A stretch of DNA of 64,000 bases. Source: Caldanaerobius polysaccharolyticus DSM 13641 (GTDB taxonomy: Bacteria; Bacillota; Thermoanaerobacteria; Thermoanaerobacterales; Caldanaerobiaceae). Shown here piece by piece: positions 9,332 through 16,159 of this stretch (position 1 is the first letter of the stretch; each line of letters opens with the position of its first letter). Under the pieces are notes generated by a model. That model was not told the DNA's origin, ran no database searches, and worked only from the letters and a program-made list of their open reading frames with translations. Position numbers and translations under genes: made by a program. Where the stretch lies: assembly GCF_000427425.1 (NCBI RefSeq), contig NZ_KE386495.1, positions 919,072 to 983,071 on the forward strand, in the 5' to 3' direction.

Positions 9332-10339
9332 TTGAATAATGGTATAAAAAGCCTTAAAGAAATTTACAGAGATTATTTTCCTATAGGCGCCGCTGTGGCG
9401 GTAGAAGATTTGTGCGATGAAGGGCAAAAAAATTTGCTTTTAGAGCATTTTAACAGTCTAACCGCCGAAAATGCCATGAAGTTTGAAAGGATACACCCGG
9501 AGGAAAAAAACTTTGTTTTTGAAAACAGCGATAAAATAGTAGAATTTGCGATAAAAAACAATATGAAAATAAGAGGGCACACTTTCGTATGGCATAATCA
9601 GACACCAGATTGGGTTTTTAAAGACAATTCGGGAAATAGAGTTTCCAGGGAATTACTAATTGAAAGATTGCGGTTACACATAAATGCTCTTTGCGAGCAC
9701 TACAGAGGTAAGGTATACGCGTGGGATGTGGTAAATGAAGCGGTAGAAGATAAAGAAGATCATCTGTTTAGGGAATCTGAATGGTACCAGATTATTGGCG
9801 AGGAATACATTGAGTTAGCATTCAGGATAGCAAGAGAGGCGGACCCTTATGCTCAGCTATACTATAATGACTATAATAACGAAAAGCCGTATAAGTTGGA
9901 AAAGACTTATAAATTGTTAAAAGAGTTGCTTGATAAAGGAACCCCTATTGACGGAATTGGTATTCAGGGACACTGGGATATACACGATAGTGAGTTGTTT
10001 GATAATTTAAAAAGGGCAATAGAGTTATATGCGTCGTTGGGAATTAAAATCCAGATAACAGAGCTGGATGTATCGATGTTTGCGTTTAATGACCATAGGC
10101 GCGATATAGTAGCGCCCTCTAGAGAAATGCTTGAGGTTCAGGCTCAGGTCTATAAAAAGCTTTTTGAAATATTCAGGTCTTATAAAGATGTAATTACCTC
10201 GGTTACCTTTTGGGGAATTAGCGATAAACACACATGGAAAGATAACTTTCCCGTTAAAAACAGGAAAGATTGGCCGTTGTTATTTGATGAAGAGCAAAAA
10301 CCTAAACCCGCTTTTTTTAGTGTGACGGACTTTAACTAA
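9332..10339 (+). CDS. Intracellular GH10 endo-1,4-beta-xylanase
   Basis: A 335-residue single-domain GH10 enzyme cutting beta-1,4-xylan oligomers. The fold begins YFPIGAAVAVEDL and shows NSLTAENAMKFERIHPEE, GHTFVWHNQTPDWVF, acid/base Glu in AWDVVNEAVED (about residue 140) and nucleophile Glu in IQITELDVSMF (about residue 247). VTFWGISDKHTWKD near the end completes the substrate cleft. No signal peptide is present, so it works on imported xylo-oligosaccharides. TTG 9332 is preferred because AAGGGGTGA at 9315-9323 lies 8 bases before it; the in-frame GTG at 9320 is inside that site. It follows the uptake genes and probably shares their transcript. Confidence 0.9.
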   Translation: MNNGIKSLKEIYRDYFPIGAAVAVEDLCDEGQKNLLLEHFNSLTAENAMKFERIHPEEKNFVFENSDKIVEFAIKNNMKIRGHTFVWHNQTPDWVFKDNSGNRVSRELLIERLRLHINALCEHYRGKVYAWDVVNEAVEDKEDHLFRESEWYQIIGEEYIELAFRIAREADPYAQLYYNDYNNEKPYKLEKTYKLLKELLDKGTPIDGIGIQGHWDIHDSELFDNLKRAIELYASLGIKIQITELDVSMFAFNDHRRDIVAPSREMLEVQAQVYKKLFEIFRSYKDVITSVTFWGISDKHTWKDNFPVKNRKDWPLLFDEEQKPKPAFFSVTDFN

Positions 10340-10364
10340 ATTTCAGTAAAAAAAGGGGGCGTCA

Positions 10365-11922
10365 ATGAAAAGGAGAAAATTGTTGTCATTACTGGTTAGT
10401 TTCATGTTGCTTATTACGGCTTTTATGCCGGTTAATGCTGTGGTGGCTGCAGGATCTTCGGATACATCTAGTAATTCAATCGGTAACATAGATGATGTAA
10501 CCATTAATTCTTCAGATGTCTCGACGATAAAAAATGTAATTGATAATTCCACATTTGAAAATGGAAGGAAGTACTAATTCTCAAGGCTTTAAATCAGCGA
10601 CAAGTAAGACTTCAACCGGTTATATAGTAGAAGAAGCAATTCCTCTTACAGATATAACGCCAGCCGATGGTCAAATACTCGGATTTGATGTGCAAGTAAA
10701 CGACGCTGATGATTCAGGCAAGAGAACCAGCATTGTAACATGGTGTGATCCTAGCGGCAATTCGTGGCAGGATACTTCTGGCTTTGGCAATCTTATGCTC
10801 GTGGATACAAGATTGCCGAGATCAGTAGGTAACAGTGATAGTCTTGGAGATAATGAAAAAAGTATTAGCGATGTAGGTACGATTATAAAATCAGTAGAGA
10901 TACCTGTGTCAGTGCTGAAAGCTTCTATAAACCTTGATAAAAAAATAATAGTGAAGTCAGGTTTTGTATCTGTTGCAATATCTAAAAATTCACTGGACCT
11001 CAGCGATGTTAATGGCAATATAAAAATAAGCATAAAAGACAATGGTAAATATGACAAGATGTCAGGCTTTACCCCTGTTACAAATGCGTTTGACGTATTA
11101 ATAAAAGCGGGAAATGAAGATGTAAAGATATTAAAGCCTTTAGAAATAACGTTAGATGTGCCTGCGTCTGGTATAAATGATTTAAGAAAAGCAGGCATAT
11201 ACTCCTATAATGAGTCAGCGGGTAAATGGGAATATATTGGAGGTAAGATAGATAAAGACAGTAATACAATAACATTTAAAGCATATAATTCCTCAATATA
11301 TGCGGCATTTGAATATAATAAAACCTTTGAAGACATAAAAAACCACTGGGCCAAAGATGCCATTGAGGTACTTGCTTCAAGGCATGTGGTACAGGGCATT
11401 GATGGTAGAAACTTTGCACCTGATAAAGCTGTAACAAGGGCTGAATTTGTGACGATGGTAACAAGGCTTCTTGGTATTCAAGAAAAAGCGTACAAAGGAG
11501 AATTTATCGATATTAAGTCAGGAGATTGGTATGCCAATGAAATAGAGGCGGCATATGAAGCCGGTATAATACTCGGTGACGGGAAGAGGATGAAGCCAAA
11601 TGACTATATAACCCGTGAAGAAATGGCGGCAATATCAATGAGGGTATTTGGTAAGCTTACGTCATACGATGAAGAGCAACTTAGCAAGACTACATTTGCT
11701 GATGATGATCGGGTAAGTGACTGGGCTAAGAAAGCCGTAGCAAATGCAAAAAAGGCTGGCATAATGGAGGGCGTATCTGGTAATCTTTTCGTACCGAAAA
11801 AAAATGCCACAAGGGCAGAAGCCGCAGTGGTTATTTATAGAATGTTGGATAAATTAGGTTGGGATTTTAACTTTCCATATCCCAGTGATTTTAAATGGGT
11901 AGGGTCCCACGTCACCCCATAG
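10365..11922 (+). pseudogene. Remnant of a cell-surface multidomain xylanase (signal peptide + CBM9 piece + 3 SLH)
   Basis: Frame one (10365-10577, ATG behind AAAAAGGGGGCGTC) encodes a signal peptide, LLSLLVSFMLLITAFMPVNA, and then IKNVIDNSTFENG, the usual beginning of a CBM22 module, before stopping. A second frame, open from before 10540 to 11922, continues at about 10565 with the last 70 residues of a CBM9 module (GFDVQVNDADDSGKR, IVTWCDPSGNSWQDTSGFG). A beta-rich linker and three SLH repeats follow: FEDIKNHWAKDAIE/VTRAE, FIDIKSGDWYANEIE/ITREE and FADDDRVSDWAKKAV/ATRAE. Known Thermoanaerobacterium-type XynA proteins are CBM22-GH10-CBM9-SLH, so most CBM22, all GH10 and part of CBM9 are gone and the frame is broken at the join. 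The last 20 residues are not SLH and may belong to the next remnant. Confidence 0.82.
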
Positions 11923-12392
11923 GTGGGAGTGGTGCGATTATCCATAACTCAGGAAGTTGGTGCCGGACTTTGTTTTCCCTTTGCCATCATGAGGTATTTG
12001 CGCCGCATGGAGAATTTCTTTGTAGACATAATGTTAAACGAAGAAGAGGTATTAAAGCTAAACGAAATGGTCGTGGATATGCTGGCGAAGATGATAGACA
12101 TATATGGAGAGATAGGTGCTGACGGGATAGGGTTTGCGGAGGACTGGGGTACGCAGGAGGCATTGCTAATCAATCCCAAGACGTGGAGGAAGCTGTTTAA
12201 GCCATCGTTTAAGTACCTGATAGAGGTAGGAGTAGACGCGTTGCAGCTGGACCAACCGGAGCTTATGGGTGTAGAGAGGTTAGCGGAGGGTTTATAGCCA
12301 AGGACTATCCCCAGTGGGATGCCATAAACGTCAAAGAGGAATGAGCACAGTGGGCCAGGGAAGTATTTATGGACTACAGAGCGGGTTTCTGA
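11923..12392 (+). pseudogene. Remnant of a uroporphyrinogen decarboxylase-family gene with internal deletions
   Basis: Frame one (to the TAG at 12295-12297) reads FPFAIMRYLRRMENFFVDIM, GADGIGFAEDWGTQEALL and FKPSFKYLIEVGVDALQLDQPE, characteristic of the UROD/MtaA superfamily (PF01208). The central stretch expected between FKPSFKYLI and LIEVGVDALQLDQ (the HSCG-type metal/substrate region) is missing. A second frame takes over at about 12285-12297 with GGFIAKDYPQWDAINVKEE, then a TGA (12342-12344) where this family has Trp, then AQWAREVFMDY. Thus at least two deletions plus a nonsense change. The N-terminal third is absent or fused into the tail of the SLH remnant. Original role unknown; UROD-family proteins outside haem synthesis are often methyltransferases. 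Confidence 0.72.
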
Positions 12393-12417
12393 ATTTCAGA
12401 AACCCGTTGTTTTTTTC
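12381..12417 (+). terminator. Intrinsic terminator ending the glycan/decayed region
   Basis: An 11-bp perfect stem, CGGGTTTCTGA / TCAGAAACCCG with loop ATT, then TTGTTTTTTTC. It separates the decayed genes from the GntR operon. Confidence 0.92.
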
Positions 12418-12425
12418 TAAAGGTC

Positions 12426-12454
12426 TTGACAACAGAAAAACCATATATTATACT
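12426..12454 (+). promoter_or_regulatory. Sigma-A promoter of the GntR/ABC operon
   Basis: TTGACA (12426-12431), exact 17-bp spacer, TATACT (12449-12454). One of the best promoters in the window; the -10 box lies within the operator at 12448-12471. Confidence 0.85.
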
Positions 12455-12471
12455 GTATATATACAATATAA
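12448..12471 (+). promoter_or_regulatory. Inverted-repeat operator overlapping the -10 box
   Basis: A 24-bp inverted repeat, symmetrical except for one base pair (22 of 24 positions), with core TGTATATATACA-like sequence (TGTATATATACAA). It covers the -10 box and start site, as expected for autorepression by the YtrA-type GntR regulator encoded 34 bases downstream. Confidence 0.65.
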
Positions 12472-12504
12472 ACACTCGTATGAATTAACCTACAGAGGTG
12501 AGAT

Positions 12505-12888
12505 ATGTTTATAACTATTTCCAATACGAATCCAGAACCTCTTTATGAGCAGATATACACTGAAATAAAAAAACTCATAGTGAATGAGAAATTAAAGCCA
12601 GGTGATGAACTTCCTTCAATAAGGGAATTGGCAAAGGAACTGACTGTAAGCGTCATAACAATAAAAAAAGCGTATGAATTGCTGGAACAGGAAGGATTAA
12701 TTACAACCAGGCAGGGATTAGGTTCGTTTGTGGCACAGAGGGATTATGCGACAATTAAACAGAAAATAAAGGAGGAGTTTCAAAGCAAGATGATAAATTT
12801 ACTCGATGAGGCTGAGCGTATGGGCTTGACCAGAGATGAAGTAAAACTGATTATTAATGAGATCTTAGGTAAGGAGGAACTGCGGTGA
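12505..12888 (+). CDS. YtrA-subfamily GntR transcriptional repressor
   Basis: A 127-residue regulator. The winged-helix GntR DNA-binding domain fills residues 1-75, with the signature EPLYEQIYTEIKKLIV, ELPSIRELAKELTVSVITIKKAYE and EGLITTRQGLGSFVA. The C terminus is only about 50 helical residues, the short effector/dimer tail that defines the YtrA subgroup. ATG 12505 has GAGGTGAG before it. The stop overlaps the start of the ABC ATPase gene by 4 bases, so the regulator controls its own exporter operon, probably through the inverted repeat at 12448. YtrA proteins respond to cell-envelope-active compounds in some Firmicutes; the signal here is unknown. Confidence 0.88.
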   Translation: MFITISNTNPEPLYEQIYTEIKKLIVNEKLKPGDELPSIRELAKELTVSVITIKKAYELLEQEGLITTRQGLGSFVAQRDYATIKQKIKEEFQSKMINLLDEAERMGLTRDEVKLIINEILGKEELR

Positions 12889-13778
12889 ACTATTTATTGG
12901 AAGTAAACAACTTATGTAAGAATTACCGCGAATTTCGTTTAAAGAATGTATCGTTTAAGCTCCCTGCTGGCTATATAATGGGATTTATTGGCCCCAATGG
13001 TGCTGGCAAAAGTACGACGATTAAATCTATCATGGGTTATATTAATATTGATGGGGGAGAGATCAAGGTATTGGGCAAAACCGTATCGAAAAATGATGCG
13101 GATTATAAACAAAAAATAGGTTACGTAGGTGAAGAGCAGTATTTCATTGAAAATATGACAGTGGGTTGGACAGTAAACTTTGTTTCTAAGTTTTATCGAA
13201 CATGGGATGATAAGCTGTCTATGCACTTGCTCAAAAAGTATAATATAAGTCCATCCAAAAAGATCAGGGAGCTTTCAAAAGGGACGAGGGTGAAGCTGTC
13301 GTTGATGATTGCACTGGCTCATCGTCCACAGCTTTTGATACTAGATGAACCTACATCAGGATTAGATCCGCTTGTGAGAAAAGAGATTCTTGATGAGTTG
13401 ATGGAATTTGTTCAGGATGAAAGCCATGGCGTATTTTTCTCATCTCACATCACCGAAGATATATCCAGGATTGCGGATTATGTGACATATATAAATAATG
13501 GAGAAATAGTATTATCTGATGAAAAAGATAGGCTGCTTTCAAAATGGAAAAAGGTTAAGGTAGATATAAAGTATGTGGATGAAGAGGTAAAGGAAAATCT
13601 CAGGATGTATACACAAAATGCTTTTTATTATACGGGCATCACAGGGGACGTCGAGCACTTTAAGATGATAATGAAGAGAAAATATCCTGACGCAAAAATA
13701 GATATTGATAATATAAATTTGGATGATGTGTTAATGTCTTTGGTGGAGGTTGATAAACATGCTGGCGTTAGTATATAA
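12885..13778 (+). CDS. ABC transporter ATP-binding protein
   Basis: A 297-residue ATPase partner for the following membrane protein. Walker A GPNGAGKST (about residues 36-44), Q-loop region YVGEEQYFIENMTV, signature ELSKGTRVKLSLMIALAHRP (the LSxG motif is LSKGT rather than LSGGQ, common in YtrB/EcsA-like export ATPases), Walker B LLILDEPTSGLDP and H-loop SSHITEDISRI are all present. The start overlaps the regulator stop as ATGA-like coupling, with GGAGG upstream. A 90-residue tail after the H-loop is typical of this drug/lantibiotic-type exporter group. Substrate not inferable. Confidence 0.88.
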   Translation: MNYLLEVNNLCKNYREFRLKNVSFKLPAGYIMGFIGPNGAGKSTTIKSIMGYINIDGGEIKVLGKTVSKNDADYKQKIGYVGEEQYFIENMTVGWTVNFVSKFYRTWDDKLSMHLLKKYNISPSKKIRELSKGTRVKLSLMIALAHRPQLLILDEPTSGLDPLVRKEILDELMEFVQDESHGVFFSSHITEDISRIADYVTYINNGEIVLSDEKDRLLSKWKKVKVDIKYVDEEVKENLRMYTQNAFYYTGITGDVEHFKMIMKRKYPDAKIDIDNINLDDVLMSLVEVDKHAGVSI

Positions 13779-14430
13779 GGATCTGGTGCAGAACAAGAGG
13801 ATGTTTATTTATTTTCCGCTGCTAGTGATATTTTATATGATTATATTTCATATGACTACTTATTCAGCTGGAATGTTGTTTATGGTTGCCTTCGTCGCTA
13901 TTGTCTTTTTAATACAGAGTTTTTATATGGATGAAAAGGATAAGGTGTATAGATTTTTCAAAACTCTCCCTATTAGTGATGAATTGGCTATCAAAAGTAA
14001 ATTTATATCAATTTTTGTGCAAATAGCTTTAGCAATTGCTATTAGCGTAGCTATATTGTTTCTTTCAGTTCAGCTTAATGTTTTTAGCGCAAATCTGAGT
14101 TTGTATAAAATATGGCAAACTATATTGATAGCTATGGGAGCAGGACTGATGTATATGGGTATATTTCAGGTGTTGTATTATAAATACGGATATATGGTTT
14201 CCATGAGAATAATGAGTTTTGCACCATTAATAATCGGTTTTGGATTTTCGTTTTTGGCGACCCAGTTAAGTGATGCCGGTATTATAAGCAGGTTCTTTAT
14301 AAGAATAGGGGAATATTTTAAGAATTTCTCTTATACCACTATTGTTTTTACAATATTAACACTGGGCTTAATTACCTATGTGATATGCATGTACGTGTCA
14401 ATTCACATATTTAAAAAGAAGGACATTTAA
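13759..14430 (+). CDS. ABC-2 type membrane permease
   Basis: A 223-residue polytopic protein with about six hydrophobic segments: two near residues 20-60 (IYFPLLVIFYMIIFH; MLFMVAFVAIVFLIQSFYM), then a cytoplasmic stretch DEKDKVYRFFKTLPISDELAI, typical of ABC-2 exporters controlled by YtrA-like repressors, and four more segments up to the end. ATG 13759 is chosen over an in-frame TTG at 13750 because GGAGG at 13745-13749 fits it. It overlaps the ATPase gene by 20 bases, so the two are translationally coupled. Ends HIFKKKDI, a positively charged cytoplasmic tail. Confidence 0.82.
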   Translation: MLALVYKDLVQNKRMFIYFPLLVIFYMIIFHMTTYSAGMLFMVAFVAIVFLIQSFYMDEKDKVYRFFKTLPISDELAIKSKFISIFVQIALAIAISVAILFLSVQLNVFSANLSLYKIWQTILIAMGAGLMYMGIFQVLYYKYGYMVSMRIMSFAPLIIGFGFSFLATQLSDAGIISRFFIRIGEYFKNFSYTTIVFTILTLGLITYVICMYVSIHIFKKKDI

Positions 14431-14488
14431 ATAAACTAACACGTGGAAAACTTATACAAATAATACCTTTGAAAGGTGGTATTTATGC

Positions 14489-14659
14489 ATGTACAGAGCC
14501 GGGAATTTAATTCTGATTGTAGGTGCGCTTATACTGGCGATCAGCGGGTTGAGTACAATTGGTAATTTTGTTGCTCCCAATAATCCATTAATGTCTATAT
14601 TAAGAGTAATTGCTGCGGTGTTTGTAATCGGCGGGTCAATTATGAGGAGGAAAAAATAA
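14489..14659 (+). CDS. Small membrane protein, 56 residues
   Basis: A 56-residue frame with two hydrophobic segments, NLILIVGALILAISGLSTI (6-24) and ILRVIAAVFVIGGSIM (37-52), joined by a short polar turn with APNNP, ending RRKK. GAAAGGTGG lies 8 bases before the ATG at 14489; a nearer ATG at 14485 is in another frame and runs only into out-of-frame sequence. It follows the ABC operon by 58 bases and precedes a terminator, so it may be the last gene of that transcript. Family not recognised; the hairpin-like topology and charged tail are consistent with a small inner-membrane protein. Confidence 0.55.
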   Translation: MYRAGNLILIVGALILAISGLSTIGNFVAPNNPLMSILRVIAAVFVIGGSIMRRKK

Positions 14660-14696
14660 ATTTAACGGAGATTTTACTTTAATTCCATCATAAATG

Positions 14697-14731
14697 AAAG
14701 CGGGCTTCAAAAATCTTCTCCAGCCCGCTTT
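14697..14731. terminator. Two-way terminator between the exporter operon and tRNA-Leu
   Basis: Stem AAAGCGGGCT / AGCCCGCTTT with a 15-base loop. Short U tracts follow in both directions, so it can end the plus-strand small-protein transcript and the minus-strand tRNA. Confidence 0.7.
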
Positions 14732-14738
14732 ATAAGTA

Positions 14739-14825
14739 TGCCGAAGGTGGGAGTCGAACCCACACGGGGGGGTAAGCCCCACTGGATTTTGAGTCCAGCG
14801 CGTCTGCCAGTTCCACCACTTCGGC
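14739..14825 (-). tRNA. tRNA-Leu (anticodon CAA)
   Basis: On the minus strand a full 87-base class II tRNA: acceptor GCCGAAG pairing with CTTCGGC, discriminator A at 14739, D arm with TGGCAGACG, anticodon stem CTGGA/TCCAG around loop CTCAAAA (anticodon CAA, reading UUG), a long variable arm and a T arm with GGTTCGACT. The CCA end is not encoded. A consensus promoter lies 13 bases upstream (14838-14866). Confidence 0.95.
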
Positions 14826-14837
14826 ATGACATAGGAT

Positions 14838-14866
14838 AATATATCATATTTTGCGCAAATAATCAA
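14838..14866 (-). promoter_or_regulatory. Promoter of tRNA-Leu(CAA)
   Basis: Minus strand TTGATT (14866-14861), 17-bp spacer, TATATT (14843-14838), placing the start very close to the mature tRNA 5' end at 14825. Confidence 0.7.
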
Positions 14867-14927
14867 TACCCCTTTTCATTTTTTTATAACAGTATAAAAT
14901 AATATAAAAAACGATGGAGGGTTGCAA

Positions 14928-16064
14928 TTGAGGTATTTAACAGCGGGCGAATCCCATGGTAGGTGCCTTACAGCGATAATCGAAGGTATACCTTCAAATG
15001 TACATATAAGTGTTGACAGGATCAATGAAGAATTAAAAAGGCGGCAGGCTGGTTATGGTAGAGGACTCAGGATGAAAATAGAGTCTGATAAAGTCCAAAT
15101 TTTGTCTGGCGTGAGAAATTCAAAGACAACCGGTGCTCCTATATCCCTTATGATAGAAAACAGGGATTGGCCTAATTGGGAGAAGATCATGGACCCTATT
15201 GTATCTAGCGGTGAACGCGTAGTTACAAGGCCCAGGCCAGGCCATGCCGATTTAAGCGGTGCTATAAAATACGGATTGCAAGACATAAGAGATGTGCTGG
15301 AAAGATCTAGTGCCAGGGAGACAGCTATAAGAGTGGCTGTGGGAGCAATAGCAATACAATTGCTTGAGCTGTTTGGCATTTATGTGCGCTCTCACGTGGT
15401 CTCTATTGGTGGGATAAAAGCTAAAAATGTAGGGGAGTTTAATGAAGAATTTTGGAGAAAAGTTGATAAATCTGAGGTGTTCTGCGGCGATGGTGATGCC
15501 GAGGTTAAGATGAAAGACCTTATTGATAAAGCAAAGGCTGAAGGCGACACCCTGGGCGGAATTTTTGAAGTTATTGTAACGGGGTTGCCTGTGGGCATCG
15601 GGAGTTACGTGCAGTGGGATAGAAAGCTCGATGCTAGGTTGGCTTATGCCCTCATGAGCATCCAGGCTGTAAAAGGCGTGGAATTTGGCTATGGGTTTAA
15701 AGCGGCGGATATGCCCGGATCGATGGTGCATGATGAGATATATTATAGCGAGGAGAAGGGTTATTACAGGATTACTAATGGGGCTGGTGGCATAGAAGGG
15801 GGTATGACCAATGGACAGCCTGTGGTGGTTAGGTGTGCTGTAAAACCTATACCCACATTGTACAAACCCCTTAAAAGCGTAGATATGCGCACAAAACAGC
15901 CTGTAGAGGCTTCTGTGGAGAGATCTGATGTGTGTGCTGTGCCAGCTGCCAGCGTTGTGGGTAAGGCAGTGGTAGCATGGGAAATCGCCTCTGCGTTGTT
16001 AGAAAGGTATGGTGGTGACAACATTGAGGATATATTAAAAAATTATAGAGAGATCGGGTCTTGA
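14928..16064 (+). CDS. aroC: Chorismate synthase
   Basis: Makes chorismate from 5-enolpyruvylshikimate 3-phosphate with reduced FMN, the last common step of aromatic amino acid synthesis. 378 residues, normal length. [20 protein letters not shown] contains the active-site His of [43 protein letters not shown] and [12 protein letters not shown] are the family signatures binding FMN and substrate. The TTG at 14928 is preferred: GGAGGG (14916-14921) ends 6 bases before it, whereas the in-frame TTG at 14922 touches the site. It stands alone, without other aro genes, and ends in its own terminator. Confidence 0.95.
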   Translation: MRYLTAGESHGRCLTAIIEGIPSNVHISVDRINEELKRRQAGYGRGLRMKIESDKVQILSGVRNSKTTGAPISLMIENRDWPNWEKIMDPIVSSGERVVTRPRPGHADLSGAIKYGLQDIRDVLERSSARETAIRVAVGAIAIQLLELFGIYVRSHVVSIGGIKAKNVGEFNEEFWRKVDKSEVFCGDGDAEVKMKDLIDKAKAEGDTLGGIFEVIVTGLPVGIGSYVQWDRKLDARLAYALMSIQAVKGVEFGYGFKAADMPGSMVHDEIYYSEEKGYYRITNGAGGIEGGMTNGQPVVVRCAVKPIPTLYKPLKSVDMRTKQPVEASVERSDVCAVPAASVVGKAVVAWEIASALLERYGGDNIEDILKNYREIGS

Positions 16065-16096
16065 AGAAAAACGGTTATAATCGTTTTTCTTTTTTT
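16065..16096 (+). terminator. Intrinsic terminator after aroC
   Basis: Stem AGAAAAACG / CGTTTTTCT with loop GTTATAAT, then TTTTTT. It starts one base after the aroC stop. A TATAAT box at 16108-16113 soon after probably belongs to the polA promoter, though no good -35 box is visible. Confidence 0.85.
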
Positions 16097-16159
16097 GTAT
16101 TTTGCGCTATAATATCACTAGATCACCTTTGTGATAAGAATGACGTGAGGAGAGATATA

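Noticed and set aside
15252-15731. Long antisense frame opposite aroC, and similar long frames opposite the kdpB, GOGAT and ABC exporter genes
   Set aside because: They mirror the codon pattern of the real genes, lack ribosome sites and show no protein family features.
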